In this document: in pieces, positions 15,539 to 24,345 of the stretch
How positions within the stretch are numbered: position 1 is the first letter of the stretch
Layout: each line of letters opens with the position of its first letter
Source: Spiribacter sp. 2438
GTDB lineage: Bacteria; Pseudomonadota; Gammaproteobacteria; Nitrococcales; Nitrococcaceae
Length of the DNA stretch: 64,000 nt
Assembly (NCBI RefSeq): GCF_009676705.1
Contig: NZ_CP046046.1
Location: 1,240,001-1,304,000, forward strand
Reading direction: 5' to 3'
Position numbers and translations under genes: made by a program
Notes under the pieces: generated by a model
What the model was told of the DNA's origin: nothing
What the model saw: the letters and a program-made list of their open reading frames with translations, nothing else
Databases searched by the model: none

Positions 15539-16392
15539 GGATTCCAGGGCAGGTTGGCGAGGTACAGATAATCTTCAAGCGTTGCGGGCACTGGGTCTGG
15601 CAGCTGCACGGCCTCGAGCAATTTGGCATTATTTGGGTTTTTAGCGAGATCTTGGATAGCGGTAATAATCGCCTGCGCCTGGTCGTTGTTAATTGTTGAG
15701 CGTGCTATCACTGGATGCGACGGATGCCCTTTTGTTTCAAAAATGACCCGTAATTGGCTTCTTACGCTATCGCTTTCACGCTTTAGGGTATTGTTAACGC
15801 CGCCACCTGCAGCAACTCGGCCCACCACCACAGAGCGGAATGCGTTGGCATGAGAGCCCGCATAGACCGTGTTGACGTTGATTTGCCGCTTCTTGAGCGC
15901 TAGCTGCGTCAGGATAGATGCACCAAATGCATTGGGTGCGGGCAGTGCAATAGTGCGCCCTTCTAAATCGTAGATCGTATTAACGTCTGAATTACCATGA
16001 GAAACGAGCAGGCCGGTTAATTGTTGGCTGCCATCCCGCAAAAGAGGGCGATAATCATGTGATTTTCTACCCATAATTAGGTGGTATGGATTGGCGTAAG
16101 CTAAGTCTGCCTTACCGGCAATTAAGTCTCGTTCAAAGTCTGGAATGGAATCGGGAATGACCGGCCTAATACATAAATCTGTTTTCTCTTCGACTTTTTG
16201 CAGGAACGGCGCCCATGCCCCATAAGTGGCTTGCAGCGAACGCTGGGGAACAATATAGAAACTATAAAATTCTCCATCGCTGCCATCTTCAGCACAGATG
16301 CTTTTTGAGCTCACAATGCCCGAGCCACTAACAAATGGGACTAGCAGTAACCCCGCAGCGACGTGCAGGACTCTTGAAAACCAGCCTTCCAT
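15535..16392 (-). CDS. PhnD-like periplasmic substrate-binding protein
   Basis: This 285-residue protein has an N-terminal hydrophobic signal (about 8-33) and the PhnD/SsuA/transferrin-type binding fold, with typical segments FLQKVEEKTDL, LIAGKADLAYANPYHL, LEGRTIALPAPNAFGAS and VVVGRVAAGGG. No ABC permease or ATPase accompanies it, so it is unlikely to serve uptake. The next gene, overlapped by ATGA, is a membrane GGDEF-EAL enzyme with a periplasmic loop, so a ligand-sensing role is proposed. An AAAGGA Shine-Dalgarno precedes the ATG at 16392, and an A/T-rich stretch upstream (TATATT) could be the promoter for the three-gene unit. Confidence 0.85.
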   Translation of the reverse strand: MEGWFSRVLHVAAGLLLVPFVSGSGIVSSKSICAEDGSDGEFYSFYIVPQRSLQATYGAWAPFLQKVEEKTDLCIRPVIPDSIPDFERDLIAGKADLAYANPYHLIMGRKSHDYRPLLRDGSQQLTGLLVSHGNSDVNTIYDLEGRTIALPAPNAFGASILTQLALKKRQINVNTVYAGSHANAFRSVVVGRVAAGGGVNNTLKRESDSVRSQLRVIFETKGHPSHPVIARSTINNDQAQAIITAIQDLAKNPNNAKLLEAVQLPDPVPATLEDYLYLANLPWNP

Positions 16393-16519
16393 GCACGTTT
16401 CCTTTTTAATTTAAGCCTTAATATAAAGACTTATCGCCTTCATATACGACTACAGCTGCCTTCGAAAGGTTCCTTTCTTTTTGGTGCCTTTGGGGGTGTG
16501 GGAGATGTGGGTGTCCGTT

Positions 16520-17095
16520 TTAGTCTTTGGCGGAGGCGCCCATCGGGTTGCCGCCTGTGGCCTGCTTAAGCAAGAGCCGGCGGGCTGGTGGAAACAGGTC
16601 AAGCAAGGTTAGGCCAACATTTCGGACAGCCACTAATGGCAGAAACTGGTTCGAAAATATCCGCACCAGCCCGTCGGTGAAAGTAAACGTGCGCCGATAA
16701 TCTGCGCGGGGCTCCTTTTTGTAGTCGGCCAGGCGCTGGGGATCGTAGGGGTCGGGTGTGGGTGTCTCGGTTTTGGCTGCCAGGGTTTTTGGCAGGGCGT
16801 CGACGTCGCGCAATGCGAGGTTTAAACCTTGGCCTGCCACGGGGTGCATGGCATGGGCGGCGTTGCCGAGGATCACGGCGCGGTCGGTCACAAACTGATC
16901 GGCCGTTACCGCAATCAGCGGGTAAACCTGGCGCTCACTCACCTCAAGCAGGCGGCCCAAGCGCCAGCCAAAGGCGGTTTGCAGTGCGGCGAGGAATTCG
17001 GTGGGTGTCCACTGATTGGCCGCTTCCTCGGCCTTTTCAGGCGGCAGCGTCCACACCAACGATACCGCGCCATCCGCCGCCGCACCTTGCGCTTC
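16520..17095 (-). pseudogene. ubiH fragment (C-terminal part of an FAD-dependent ubiquinone-biosynthesis hydroxylase)
   Basis: The peptide from GAVSLVWTLPPEKAEE through YPLIAV, the family FAD motif GNAAHAMHPVAGQGLN and DLFPPARRLLLKQATGG is the C-terminal half of UbiH/UbiF-type hydroxylases. The N-terminal FAD-binding half is missing. Upstream, the frame runs into unrelated sequence (the methyltransferase fragment below). A chimeric frame 16520-17257 is open, but its first ~50 residues have no family match, so it is treated as non-functional. Confidence 0.8.
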
Positions 17096-17109
17096 AAGAC
17101 GCTGGCAGC

Positions 17110-17301
17110 ACTCGGCAACGCTCATCCCTTCCTGCATGGCGAAAATCGCGATGAATTTGCGCGAGCACTTCGGGGTGCTCAAGTGCGACCTCGGGGACGA
17201 ATTCGCCGGCGGCGATATAGCCACGGCGCTCGGTTTCAAACAAATAGCCCTCAGCACAAATTACCGGCCCTTGACTGAGACGCTTAAGCAGATCATATCG
17301 C
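17110..17301 (-). pseudogene. Fragment of betaine-type homocysteine S-methyltransferase gene (N-terminal part)
   Basis: On the minus strand, in a different phase from the ubiH remnant, the peptide contains QGPVICAEGYLFETERRG, FVPEVALEHPEVLAQIHRDF and HAGRDE. This is the N-terminal pattern of BHMT-like homocysteine methyltransferases. No good start codon is present and the protein stops matching after about 60 residues. The two fragments abut near 17100, which marks a deletion joint. Confidence 0.68.
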
Positions 17302-17514
17302 GTTATTTACGCTCCAATATGGCGCCCAAGGCGCATGGGTCATTCCCATCTAATTATCAATGACTTACGTTCCTGTAGCGCGATAGTACCACGCTCAGAT
17401 AATGTACCCTATTTGTAGCCGTTATTGATGGCCTACCTGTGGTACCCTGAAATCCGTACAAATTATCGGGCAAACGGGCTGATGGCCAGGGAAAGAGAAT
17501 ACGACTGGGCGCGC

Positions 17515-19959
17515 ATGCCCCGAGTCTCCGCCCGACTTTACATACGGTTCACTTGCGCCCTTTTGCTGCCATGGATCATGTGGATGCCCGGGCATGCTTC
17601 GACTCTGAATCAGGAGCGTGAACAGGCCGTTGCACTTGTCCAGGAAGGGCAGGTAATCGAGGCTGCCGATCGCTTGCGCGCGCTGGATGCCCGCTCCCCC
17701 AATCAGCCCCGTTTGCAAGCAGACTTGATTGTTGTTCTGCGCCTGGCCGGAGACAACGCCGCGATCGCCTCTCGCACGCAAGACCTCGATCCCAAGTCCG
17801 TTCCTAACTATGCTCACATGAGCTGGGCCCTAGCCCTGCGTGACGAGGGCGAGTTCGCTGCGGCGGCGAATGTTTTGCGCCAATCTAAGGGGCAGCTAGG
17901 TACCTCCGCGCAGATTCTTTTCGCCGTGTCCAGCGCTGAGGCGGGAGACACCGCGATCGCGCGCGCGGCCCTCGCGGAAATCGCTCCCTTGCCCGAATCG
18001 GCTCAGGCGTTGGCGCTGATGGCGTATGGCCTGCGCCAGTCGGATGCACCGCGGCAGGCCCTGGCGATGGCCAATCGGGCGCGTGCCCGCGATGCACAGC
18101 ACCCTCTGGCTTTCCAGGAGCAGACTTTGGCGTTGTGGACGCTGGGGGCCAGCCACCAGGCGTTCTTCGCGATGCAGGTACGGCCAGATCTGTTCGAGGA
18201 TGATGTTCGCTATCAGGCCGAGGCGGATGCGATCGCAGCGGATATCCGGCAGGCACTGGATCTCCGCTCCGAACTGGAGGCCGAAGGCCGCCACGAGGAA
18301 CGAAACCAGCAGCTAAATTCTGTTCTGGCGAGGGTAAACCCATTCCTTTTTCGGATCCCGGAGGCCCATCCGCAGCATTTGCGGGTTCGTTTTGATCGGA
18401 TCGTGCTACTGCGCGAGCTCGAGCGAATGCCGGCCGTGATCGAGGCATTCGAGGCATTGCCGAACCGGAAGATCGCCCCTGTTTATGTGCGCCGGGCGGC
18501 GGCGGATGCCTACCTGGCCGAAGAGCAGCCCGAAGCGGCCCTGCGTCTTTACGAGTCTTTGGTTTCGGAGAACGAACCACCGGAGGTCTCGTTGCTGCTG
18601 GATCTTTATTACACCCATCTCGCGCTCGAGGATTATTCTACGGCGGCGGATCAGCTTGAACGCGCCCATCGTCACACACCGGTCTGGCTGAATATCGGTC
18701 CGAACCGTGATCCAATCTCCAACTGGGAGCGGGTCGATGTCGACCAGCTTCGGGTGTACGACGCGGCCTACCGGCAGGACCTAGAGCTAGCCTGGGAGCG
18801 CAGCGAGGAACTGGTCCGCCAGGGTCCGGCTCACGCCGGTCTGCGTAATACTCAGGCGCGTATGGCCCGCTGGCGGGGCTGGCCGGCGCGCTCGCGAGAC
18901 ATTACCGAAGTGGCCGAGCGCTGGGCGCCCAATACGCGGGACACACGGCTCAATCGGGCGGAAAACGCGCGCGACCTCGGCGAGCACGACGCCTGGGCGC
19001 AGGAGGTCGATTCCCTGCGGGCCGACTACCCCCGGAGCACGGATGTTCACCGCCTGTCGCAAGAGCTGGAAGACCGTGGCCGCCCTTCCATCGAAAGCGG
19101 GGTCATTGTTGGCCGGACATCGGGCGGCAATGTACTGGTAAGTGGTGATCGCGACCGCGAGTGGCGTACACGACTGAATTCGCCTTGGTCCGGGCATCCA
19201 CTGCGGGCCTTTCTGGAACACCGCTACACAACGGCGACCTTCGGCGATACCGAAGGCCGCTATGATCGCGTCGGTGCGGGCATCGAGTGGGACGCGTGGC
19301 GCCAGCAGGCCTGGGTTCGCTTCGACCGTGATTACAAGGGGGATGCGAACCCCGGGGTCGCGGCCGGGTGGTCGCGGTGGCTCGGTGACCACTGGCGGAT
19401 CGGAGCCGAAGCGGACAGCTATTCGATAGAGACGCCCTTGCGGGCGATCGATGCGGGTCTGAAAGGCTGGTCAGCCTCGGCGTCCATGGACTGGCGGGCC
19501 CACGAATCCCTCTCGGCGTATGCCAACGTGGGTTTGCTGTCGATTGATGACAGCAACCGTCGGAGTTCACTGGGCGGGGGCGTGACACGACGGGTGTATG
19601 CCAGTGCCCACCACGCGACTAATGTGGGTGTTGATCTCTTCTTCCAGAACAACAGCCAGCCGGGCGGACCCTATTTTAATCCGGAGCAATCGGCCAACAC
19701 CTCCGCTCGGGTAGACCATGACTGGACTACTTGGCGCGACTTCGATCGGGCCTTTACGCAACGTTTTCAAGCCGCCGCTGGTATCGGCTACCAGTCCGGG
19801 TTTGGCAGTGATCCGACCGTGGCACTGCGCTACGAGCATCGCTGGGATTTGGATCGTCGCTGGTCCGTCGATTACGGCGTAGGCTGGAGTTCCACCGCTT
19901 ACGATGGCAACCGGGAAGACCGGCTCTCCGGGCTTGTGCGCCTGCGAGTGACCTTCTGA
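17515..19959 (+). CDS. pgaA: PgaA, outer-membrane exporter of poly-N-acetylglucosamine
   Basis: This 814-residue protein begins with a signal peptide (about residues 1-29, hydrophobic LYIRFTCALLLPWIMW). A TPR superhelical region (about 30-510) with repeated alanine-rich helix pairs follows. A C-terminal beta-barrel (about 520-814) has alternating strands and a final RLRVTF ending in Phe, typical for barrel insertion. ATG at 17515 is chosen because the signal peptide starts there; ATG at 17482 and a TTG at 17425 are alternatives, and none has a clear Shine-Dalgarno. Its stop overlaps pgaB (TGATG). Known PgaA carries deacetylated PNAG through the outer membrane. Confidence 0.9.
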   Translation: MPRVSARLYIRFTCALLLPWIMWMPGHASTLNQEREQAVALVQEGQVIEAADRLRALDARSPNQPRLQADLIVVLRLAGDNAAIASRTQDLDPKSVPNYAHMSWALALRDEGEFAAAANVLRQSKGQLGTSAQILFAVSSAEAGDTAIARAALAEIAPLPESAQALALMAYGLRQSDAPRQALAMANRARARDAQHPLAFQEQTLALWTLGASHQAFFAMQVRPDLFEDDVRYQAEADAIAADIRQALDLRSELEAEGRHEERNQQLNSVLARVNPFLFRIPEAHPQHLRVRFDRIVLLRELERMPAVIEAFEALPNRKIAPVYVRRAAADAYLAEEQPEAALRLYESLVSENEPPEVSLLLDLYYTHLALEDYSTAADQLERAHRHTPVWLNIGPNRDPISNWERVDVDQLRVYDAAYRQDLELAWERSEELVRQGPAHAGLRNTQARMARWRGWPARSRDITEVAERWAPNTRDTRLNRAENARDLGEHDAWAQEVDSLRADYPRSTDVHRLSQELEDRGRPSIESGVIVGRTSGGNVLVSGDRDREWRTRLNSPWSGHPLRAFLEHRYTTATFGDTEGRYDRVGAGIEWDAWRQQAWVRFDRDYKGDANPGVAAGWSRWLGDHWRIGAEADSYSIETPLRAIDAGLKGWSASASMDWRAHESLSAYANVGLLSIDDSNRRSSLGGGVTRRVYASAHHATNVGVDLFFQNNSQPGGPYFNPEQSANTSARVDHDWTTWRDFDRAFTQRFQAAAGIGYQSGFGSDPTVALRYEHRWDLDRRWSVDYGVGWSSTAYDGNREDRLSGLVRLRVTF

Positions 19960-22013
19960 TGCAACGTCTTTTCATGATTCTTCTGACACTTGTGGGGGTG
20001 TGGCACGGCCCAGTGCATGCGCAGGATGCCTTCACGGTTCCGGATGGGCACTTCCTCGCGCTTTCCTATCACGATGTACGCGACGACGTTTTGCCGGGAA
20101 GGGACACGGATCCGTACGCCGTCAGCACGCGGCGGCTGGTGGAGTGGTTTGACTGGATGGAGCGGCAGGGGTGGCAGCCCGTTTCGTTGCAGCAGATCAT
20201 TGATGCGCGCGAGGGAAGGGAGCCGCTGCCAGCCAATGCGGTGCTGCTGACCTTCGATGACGGTCTGGCCAGTGTCTACAGCCACGTGTTCCCGTTGTTG
20301 CAGGCCTATGAGCATCCCGCGCTGGTTGCCCTGCAGACCGGCTGGCTGGAGACCGTCTGGGCCGGCGAGAATGTCACCTACAACCCCGAGACATTCGCGG
20401 ATGTCGCGAGCCTCGAGGTGACCGGAGATCAAGCCCCGCCCGGCACGGTCCAGTACAACGAGGTGCCGCTCGGAGCCGAGGGCTTTCTGGCGTTGTCCGA
20501 GTTGCGCGAGATGCAGGCATCGGGGCTGGTGGAGTTCGCCAGTCACAGTCACGATCTGCATCGCGGAATCCTGGCCAACCCGCAGGGAAACGAGCAGCCC
20601 GCAGCGATAACACGCCGTTATGACCCGCAAAGCGGCCGTTACGAGGATCATGACACGTTCCGTCAACGGATCCTCGATGACATGCGGACCAGCAGTGCCT
20701 CACTGGAGGCGGTGGTAGGCGTTGCGCCGCGCGCGGTCGTCTGGCCGTACGGCGCGCACACTGCGGAGGTGGACGCGCTGGCGTCAGAGGCCGGTATGCC
20801 CTGGTCAATTTCGCTAGGTGCGGATCCGGTCAATCACCCCGAACAATCGCGATTCAATCGCCTGCTGATCAGTGACGATCCGCGCCCGGTGGAGATTGCG
20901 CAGAACGCGCGTCCCGAGTCCGCAACACGGGCCGTGTCCCCACAGCCGCAGCGGGTGATCCATGTGGATCTTGACTACGTCTACGATCCCGATCCGGAGC
21001 AAACCAATCGCAATCTCGGTGTACTCCTGGACCGCATCCAGCGGATGCAGATCCGCACGGTTTACCTGCAAGCCTTTGCCGACCCAAACGGTGATGGCAA
21101 CGCGGATGCGCTGTACTTCCCGAATCGGCACCTGCCCGTGCGCGCCGACTTATTCAATCGAGTCGCTTGGCAGCTGCGGACGCGGGCCGGGGTGCGCGTG
21201 TATGCCTGGATGCCCTTGCTTGCCTTCGATCTACCCGATCAGGACCTCCATGCCGAGCTGTCGGTACGACGGCTTGGGCCCGAGGGTAGTCCCGTGCCGG
21301 CGGATCGAGACTATCGCCGCCTGAGCCCGTTTCTGCCCCAGTCATTAGAGATTGTCGGCGAGATCTACGAGGACCTTGGGATGGCAGCCAGCGGTATTGC
21401 CGGGGTGTTGATCCACGACGACGCCTACTTGGCTGCAGACGAGGATCTTGCGGCCTGTCACGAAACGGCGCGCTGGCCCGGAACGGATCGTCCGCTGGGC
21501 AACTGCATACTGAGACCGGAGGAGAAGACCGAGGCCCTGATCGATTTCGGTGAAGAGGTAATCAGCCGTTTGCGCACCCTTACCAATTTGTCCCTCGACT
21601 TTCGCACCGCACGCAACCTGTATGCACGGGTGATTCTGGAACCGGAAGCCGAGGCGCGATTCGCCCAGGCGCTGCCTGCGGCGGTCAAGGCGTACGACGA
21701 GGTCGCCATCATGGCTATGCCCTGGCTGGACGGGACTGAGCTGCCGCCGGATGTCTGGCTGACCCAACTCGCAGATGCGGTGGAGGAGCAGATCGGGGGC
21801 TTCGAGGACGTTGTATTCGAGCTGCAGGCGCGTGACTGGCGGGGCGAAGGCCGTTGGCTGGAAGCAACGCTTTTGCGCGATTGGATGGAACAGCTGGTGC
21901 GGCGCGGAGTGCTGAACTTCGGGTACTACCCGGACGACTTCCTGCGGGATCAGCCGGAGTTCGGCCCCACATTCGAGGGCATGTCGCTGAATAACTTCCC
22001 TTATCCGCGATAG
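19959..22013 (+). CDS. pgaB: PgaB, poly-N-acetylglucosamine N-deacetylase
   Basis: This 684-residue periplasmic protein has a signal peptide (about 1-21) and a polysaccharide deacetylase domain (about 30-320). Asp100/Asp101 lie in TFDDGLASVY, SYHDV near residue 36 opens the fold and SHSHDLH supplies the metal-binding histidines. A C-terminal glycoside-hydrolase-like domain (about 335-670) follows, starting VIHVDLDYVYD. This two-domain order is that of E. coli PgaB, which partly deacetylates PNAG so that it can be exported. The usual lipoprotein Cys after the signal is not seen (cleavage at VHAQ instead), so it may be soluble. Confidence 0.93.
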   Translation: MQRLFMILLTLVGVWHGPVHAQDAFTVPDGHFLALSYHDVRDDVLPGRDTDPYAVSTRRLVEWFDWMERQGWQPVSLQQIIDAREGREPLPANAVLLTFDDGLASVYSHVFPLLQAYEHPALVALQTGWLETVWAGENVTYNPETFADVASLEVTGDQAPPGTVQYNEVPLGAEGFLALSELREMQASGLVEFASHSHDLHRGILANPQGNEQPAAITRRYDPQSGRYEDHDTFRQRILDDMRTSSASLEAVVGVAPRAVVWPYGAHTAEVDALASEAGMPWSISLGADPVNHPEQSRFNRLLISDDPRPVEIAQNARPESATRAVSPQPQRVIHVDLDYVYDPDPEQTNRNLGVLLDRIQRMQIRTVYLQAFADPNGDGNADALYFPNRHLPVRADLFNRVAWQLRTRAGVRVYAWMPLLAFDLPDQDLHAELSVRRLGPEGSPVPADRDYRRLSPFLPQSLEIVGEIYEDLGMAASGIAGVLIHDDAYLAADEDLAACHETARWPGTDRPLGNCILRPEEKTEALIDFGEEVISRLRTLTNLSLDFRTARNLYARVILEPEAEARFAQALPAAVKAYDEVAIMAMPWLDGTELPPDVWLTQLADAVEEQIGGFEDVVFELQARDWRGEGRWLEATLLRDWMEQLVRRGVLNFGYYPDDFLRDQPEFGPTFEGMSLNNFPYPR

Positions 22014-22022
22014 GAGCCCGGC

Positions 22023-23285
22023 GTGACCTTCAACGCCCTGACCAAATTTGTCTTCTTCTACCCGCTAATCATGGCCTGGATCTGGATCATCGGGGGTGTC
22101 TGGTATTACTTCCACTGGGAACGCCGCAAGGGCGCGGATCCTGATCATCCGCCCAACAGTGGTAGCTCGGCTGCGTGCAGCATCATCATCCCTTGCTTCA
22201 ACGAGGCCGAAATGATCCGCGACACGATCCATTACGCCCATGCGAGCGAATACCACGACTTCGAGATCATCGCCATCAACGATGGCAGCAGCGACGCAAG
22301 CCCCGAGATTCTCGAACAACTAACCCTCGAGTATCCCCGTCTGCGTGTGGTGCACTTGGCAAGCAATCAGGGCAAGGCCGTGGCCCTGCGGACCGGGGCA
22401 CTGGCAGCACAAAACGACTTTCTGATCTGTATCGATGGTGACGCACTGCTGCACCCGAAGGCCGTGGCTTGGATGATGTTTCATCTGACCTCGGGGCCCC
22501 GGGTCGGAGCTGTTACCGGTAACCCGCGGATCCTCAACCGCAGCAGCCTGTTGGGTAAGCTTCAGGTTGGGGAATTCTCGGCCACTATCGGGCTGATCAA
22601 GCGTGCCCAGCGAGCCTATGGGCGCATCTTCACCGTCTCGGGAGTGATCGCGGGGTTTCGTCGCACCGCCCTCGATCGGATCGGGTACTGGAGCAACGAT
22701 ATGGTTACTGAGGACATCGATATCTCCTGGCGGTTGCAGCTCGACCACTGGGACATACGTTACGAGCCCAGTGCGCTGTCTTATATCTATATGCCGGAAA
22801 CCCTAGCAGGGCTGTGGCGGCAGCGCCTGCGCTGGGCTCAAGGGGGAGTGGAGACGGTGCTTCGCCACGGCGCCAGCCTGTTCCACTGGCCCAAGCGCCG
22901 ACTATGGGGCGTGGCACTTGAGTATGTGGTTAGTATCGTCTGGGCCTATGGCATGTTTGTCGTCATCCTGGTGGCTTTGCTGAGTCTGGTGACCGAGCTT
23001 CCGGAAGGCTGGATCCAGCCGCGGCTGCTGCCGCAATGGGCGGGCGTGATTCTCGGACTGACGGCGTTAATTCAGTTCTTTGTCAGTTTGATGATCGATC
23101 GTCGCTACGAGGTCGATGGTCGATTTTTCCGGAATTATTTCTGGGTGATCTGGTATCCACTGGCGTTCTGGCTGTTGTCTATGGTCACAACGGTCGCAGC
23201 CGTCCCGCGTGCCCTTCTCAAGCGCACCGGAGAGCGGGCTCGATGGATCAGCCCAGATCGCGGGCTGCGGCCGCCGGAAGAATGA
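22023..23285 (+). CDS. pgaC: PgaC, poly-N-acetylglucosamine synthase (GT2)
   Basis: This 420-residue inner-membrane processive glycosyltransferase has membrane helices at about 10-30 and three to four near 300-400. The GT2 domain shows IIPCFNEAEMI, AINDGSSD, the DGDALL metal site, TEDIDISWRLQ (the catalytic TED) and QRLRWAQGG (the QxxRW product-binding site). A GTG at 22023 starts it, 9 bases after pgaB. In characterised systems c-di-GMP binding by PgaC with PgaD switches on polymerisation; the GGDEF-EAL gene on this island is a candidate source. Confidence 0.95.
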   Translation: MTFNALTKFVFFYPLIMAWIWIIGGVWYYFHWERRKGADPDHPPNSGSSAACSIIIPCFNEAEMIRDTIHYAHASEYHDFEIIAINDGSSDASPEILEQLTLEYPRLRVVHLASNQGKAVALRTGALAAQNDFLICIDGDALLHPKAVAWMMFHLTSGPRVGAVTGNPRILNRSSLLGKLQVGEFSATIGLIKRAQRAYGRIFTVSGVIAGFRRTALDRIGYWSNDMVTEDIDISWRLQLDHWDIRYEPSALSYIYMPETLAGLWRQRLRWAQGGVETVLRHGASLFHWPKRRLWGVALEYVVSIVWAYGMFVVILVALLSLVTELPEGWIQPRLLPQWAGVILGLTALIQFFVSLMIDRRYEVDGRFFRNYFWVIWYPLAFWLLSMVTTVAAVPRALLKRTGERARWISPDRGLRPPEE

Positions 23286-23289
23286 GCCC

Positions 23290-23763
23290 ATGAAGCACTT
23301 GCGACCACGAATCCCCAAAGTCATCGACCGCTCAGACCTGGAGCCGAGTGGAAGGCGCTATATCAGCCAGCTCATCAGTCTCGCGGGGTGGGGTATCTGG
23401 ATTTACCTGTTCACGCCCCTGATTGCAGATGACCCCATGGAGACGTTGCGTGCGATCCAAGCGTACGGGATCGCGATTGGCTCGGCGGGCGTGATCTTCA
23501 TAGGGTGGGCAGGTTACAACTGGTTCCGCTTCCACAACAATGAGCGGCGACACGCACCAGAACCGGTCGGGACCGAGAACTTGGCTCGGCATTTCGGCAT
23601 CGATCGTGACGAGGCCGAGATTATCGCAACGGCTCGTATCGTGACGGTTCATTTTGATGAGATCACAGGGATTGTCGATATCGAGTCATCGATGTGCGGC
23701 GCTCGCCGGGAGTTGGTAGCAAACGTTGCCGCCTGCAGTAACCGATCAAATACAAGCCGTTAA
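23290..23763 (+). CDS. pgaD: PgaD, accessory protein of PNAG synthase
   Basis: This 157-residue protein has two membrane helices (about 27-47 and 63-83, the second AIGSAGVIFIGWAGYNWFRF) and a cytoplasmic tail, as in PgaD, which binds PgaC and stabilises it in the presence of c-di-GMP. It starts at ATG 23290, 4 bases after the pgaC stop. The tail after about residue 140 (SMCGARRELVANVAACSN) is not typical and may be recent sequence near the degraded island end. Confidence 0.85.
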   Translation: MKHLRPRIPKVIDRSDLEPSGRRYISQLISLAGWGIWIYLFTPLIADDPMETLRAIQAYGIAIGSAGVIFIGWAGYNWFRFHNNERRHAPEPVGTENLARHFGIDRDEAEIIATARIVTVHFDEITGIVDIESSMCGARRELVANVAACSNRSNTSR

Positions 23764-23807
23764 TTATTTTGAGTGCGTCAGGTTGGGCACTCAATTTTGT
23801 GCTCACG

Positions 23808-23995
23808 AATAGTCTTAGCCTCGGCGAGCACTGGGAAATTTACATCAGCAATGAGATTGCTAGTGGGCGTTACGGCTCCGCAAGTAACGTTGTCCGGGAT
23901 GCCCTACACGTTATTTGGCCCAGGGCGCTGAACAGGCCAGCGCTCGTGAGTACATTGATAATTTCACAATAACCACCCTGATCAACGATTTTTAA
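23808..23995 (+). pseudogene. ParD-type antitoxin remnant
   Basis: The peptide SLSLGEHWEIYISNEIASG followed by RYGSASNVVRDALHVI is the ribbon-helix-helix region of ParD antitoxins. After HVIW the homologous phase changes by frameshift; a tail AEQASAREYIDNF then leads to a TAA at 23993. No good ATG precedes the start. It is broken by at least one frameshift and is followed by the matching toxin fragment. Confidence 0.68.
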
Positions 23996-24070
23996 AGTCA
24001 CCCCGAGGGCTCCGGATGACTTAAAGAACATCGGCCGATATACAGAGCGGAAATGGGGTAAACGGGCTTT
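23988..24070 (+). pseudogene. ParE-type toxin remnant (N-terminal fragment)
   Basis: The peptide KVTPRAPDDLKNIGRYTERK with WGKR after it is the first helical hairpin of ParE toxins. It directly follows the ParD remnant in the normal antitoxin-toxin order. The rest of the toxin is missing; the frame runs into the antisense of the next remnant. Confidence 0.65.
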
Positions 24071-24186
24071 GGCCGCACCCTTGTGTTTAATGGCATGCCC
24101 CAGGGCCACACCGAATACGCTAGGGCGGCCAGCTCATCCTCGCCCAGCCAGTGGTCAAAGAGATTATATTCGGTTAGCTTAATCAT
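24060..24186 (-). pseudogene. Addiction-module antidote (HigA-like) remnant
   Basis: From ATG at 24186 the peptide KLTEYNLFDHWLGEDELAA matches the N-terminus of the helix-turn-helix antidotes paired with RelE/HigB-like killer proteins. The family GDIARA-like segment appears in another phase (ALGHAIKHKGAAKA), so a frameshift has broken it. It follows the toxin remnant by 3 bases. Confidence 0.55.
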
Positions 24187-24189
24187 GAT

Positions 24190-24345
24190 TCAACTGTCCA
24201 CTTCACTCCATATTTGTTGCGCACGGACAATGTCGCGTGACTGCCTATATTTTTTACCACCGCACAGCAAGATGATAAGTTCGCCGTCACGGATTCCGGC
24301 TAACCAGCGATTGAAGTGATCCGTGGTGAGTATGTGATATCGCAT
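24190..24345 (-). pseudogene. Addiction-module killer protein (RelE/HigB-like) with internal deletion
   Basis: This 51-codon frame joins a killer-protein N-terminus (MRYHILTTDHFNRWLAGIRD) to its C-terminus (ELIILLCGGKKYRQSRDIV and QQIWSE). Full-length members are about 95-100 residues, so the central ~45 residues, including the usual basic catalytic region, are deleted in frame. Toxin-first gene order with the antidote downstream is normal for this group. It is almost certainly inactive. Confidence 0.65.

Noticed and set aside
16520-17257. A functional 245-residue UbiH-like monooxygenase
   Set aside because: The FAD-binding N-terminal half is absent and the first ~50 residues come from an out-of-phase methyltransferase fragment.
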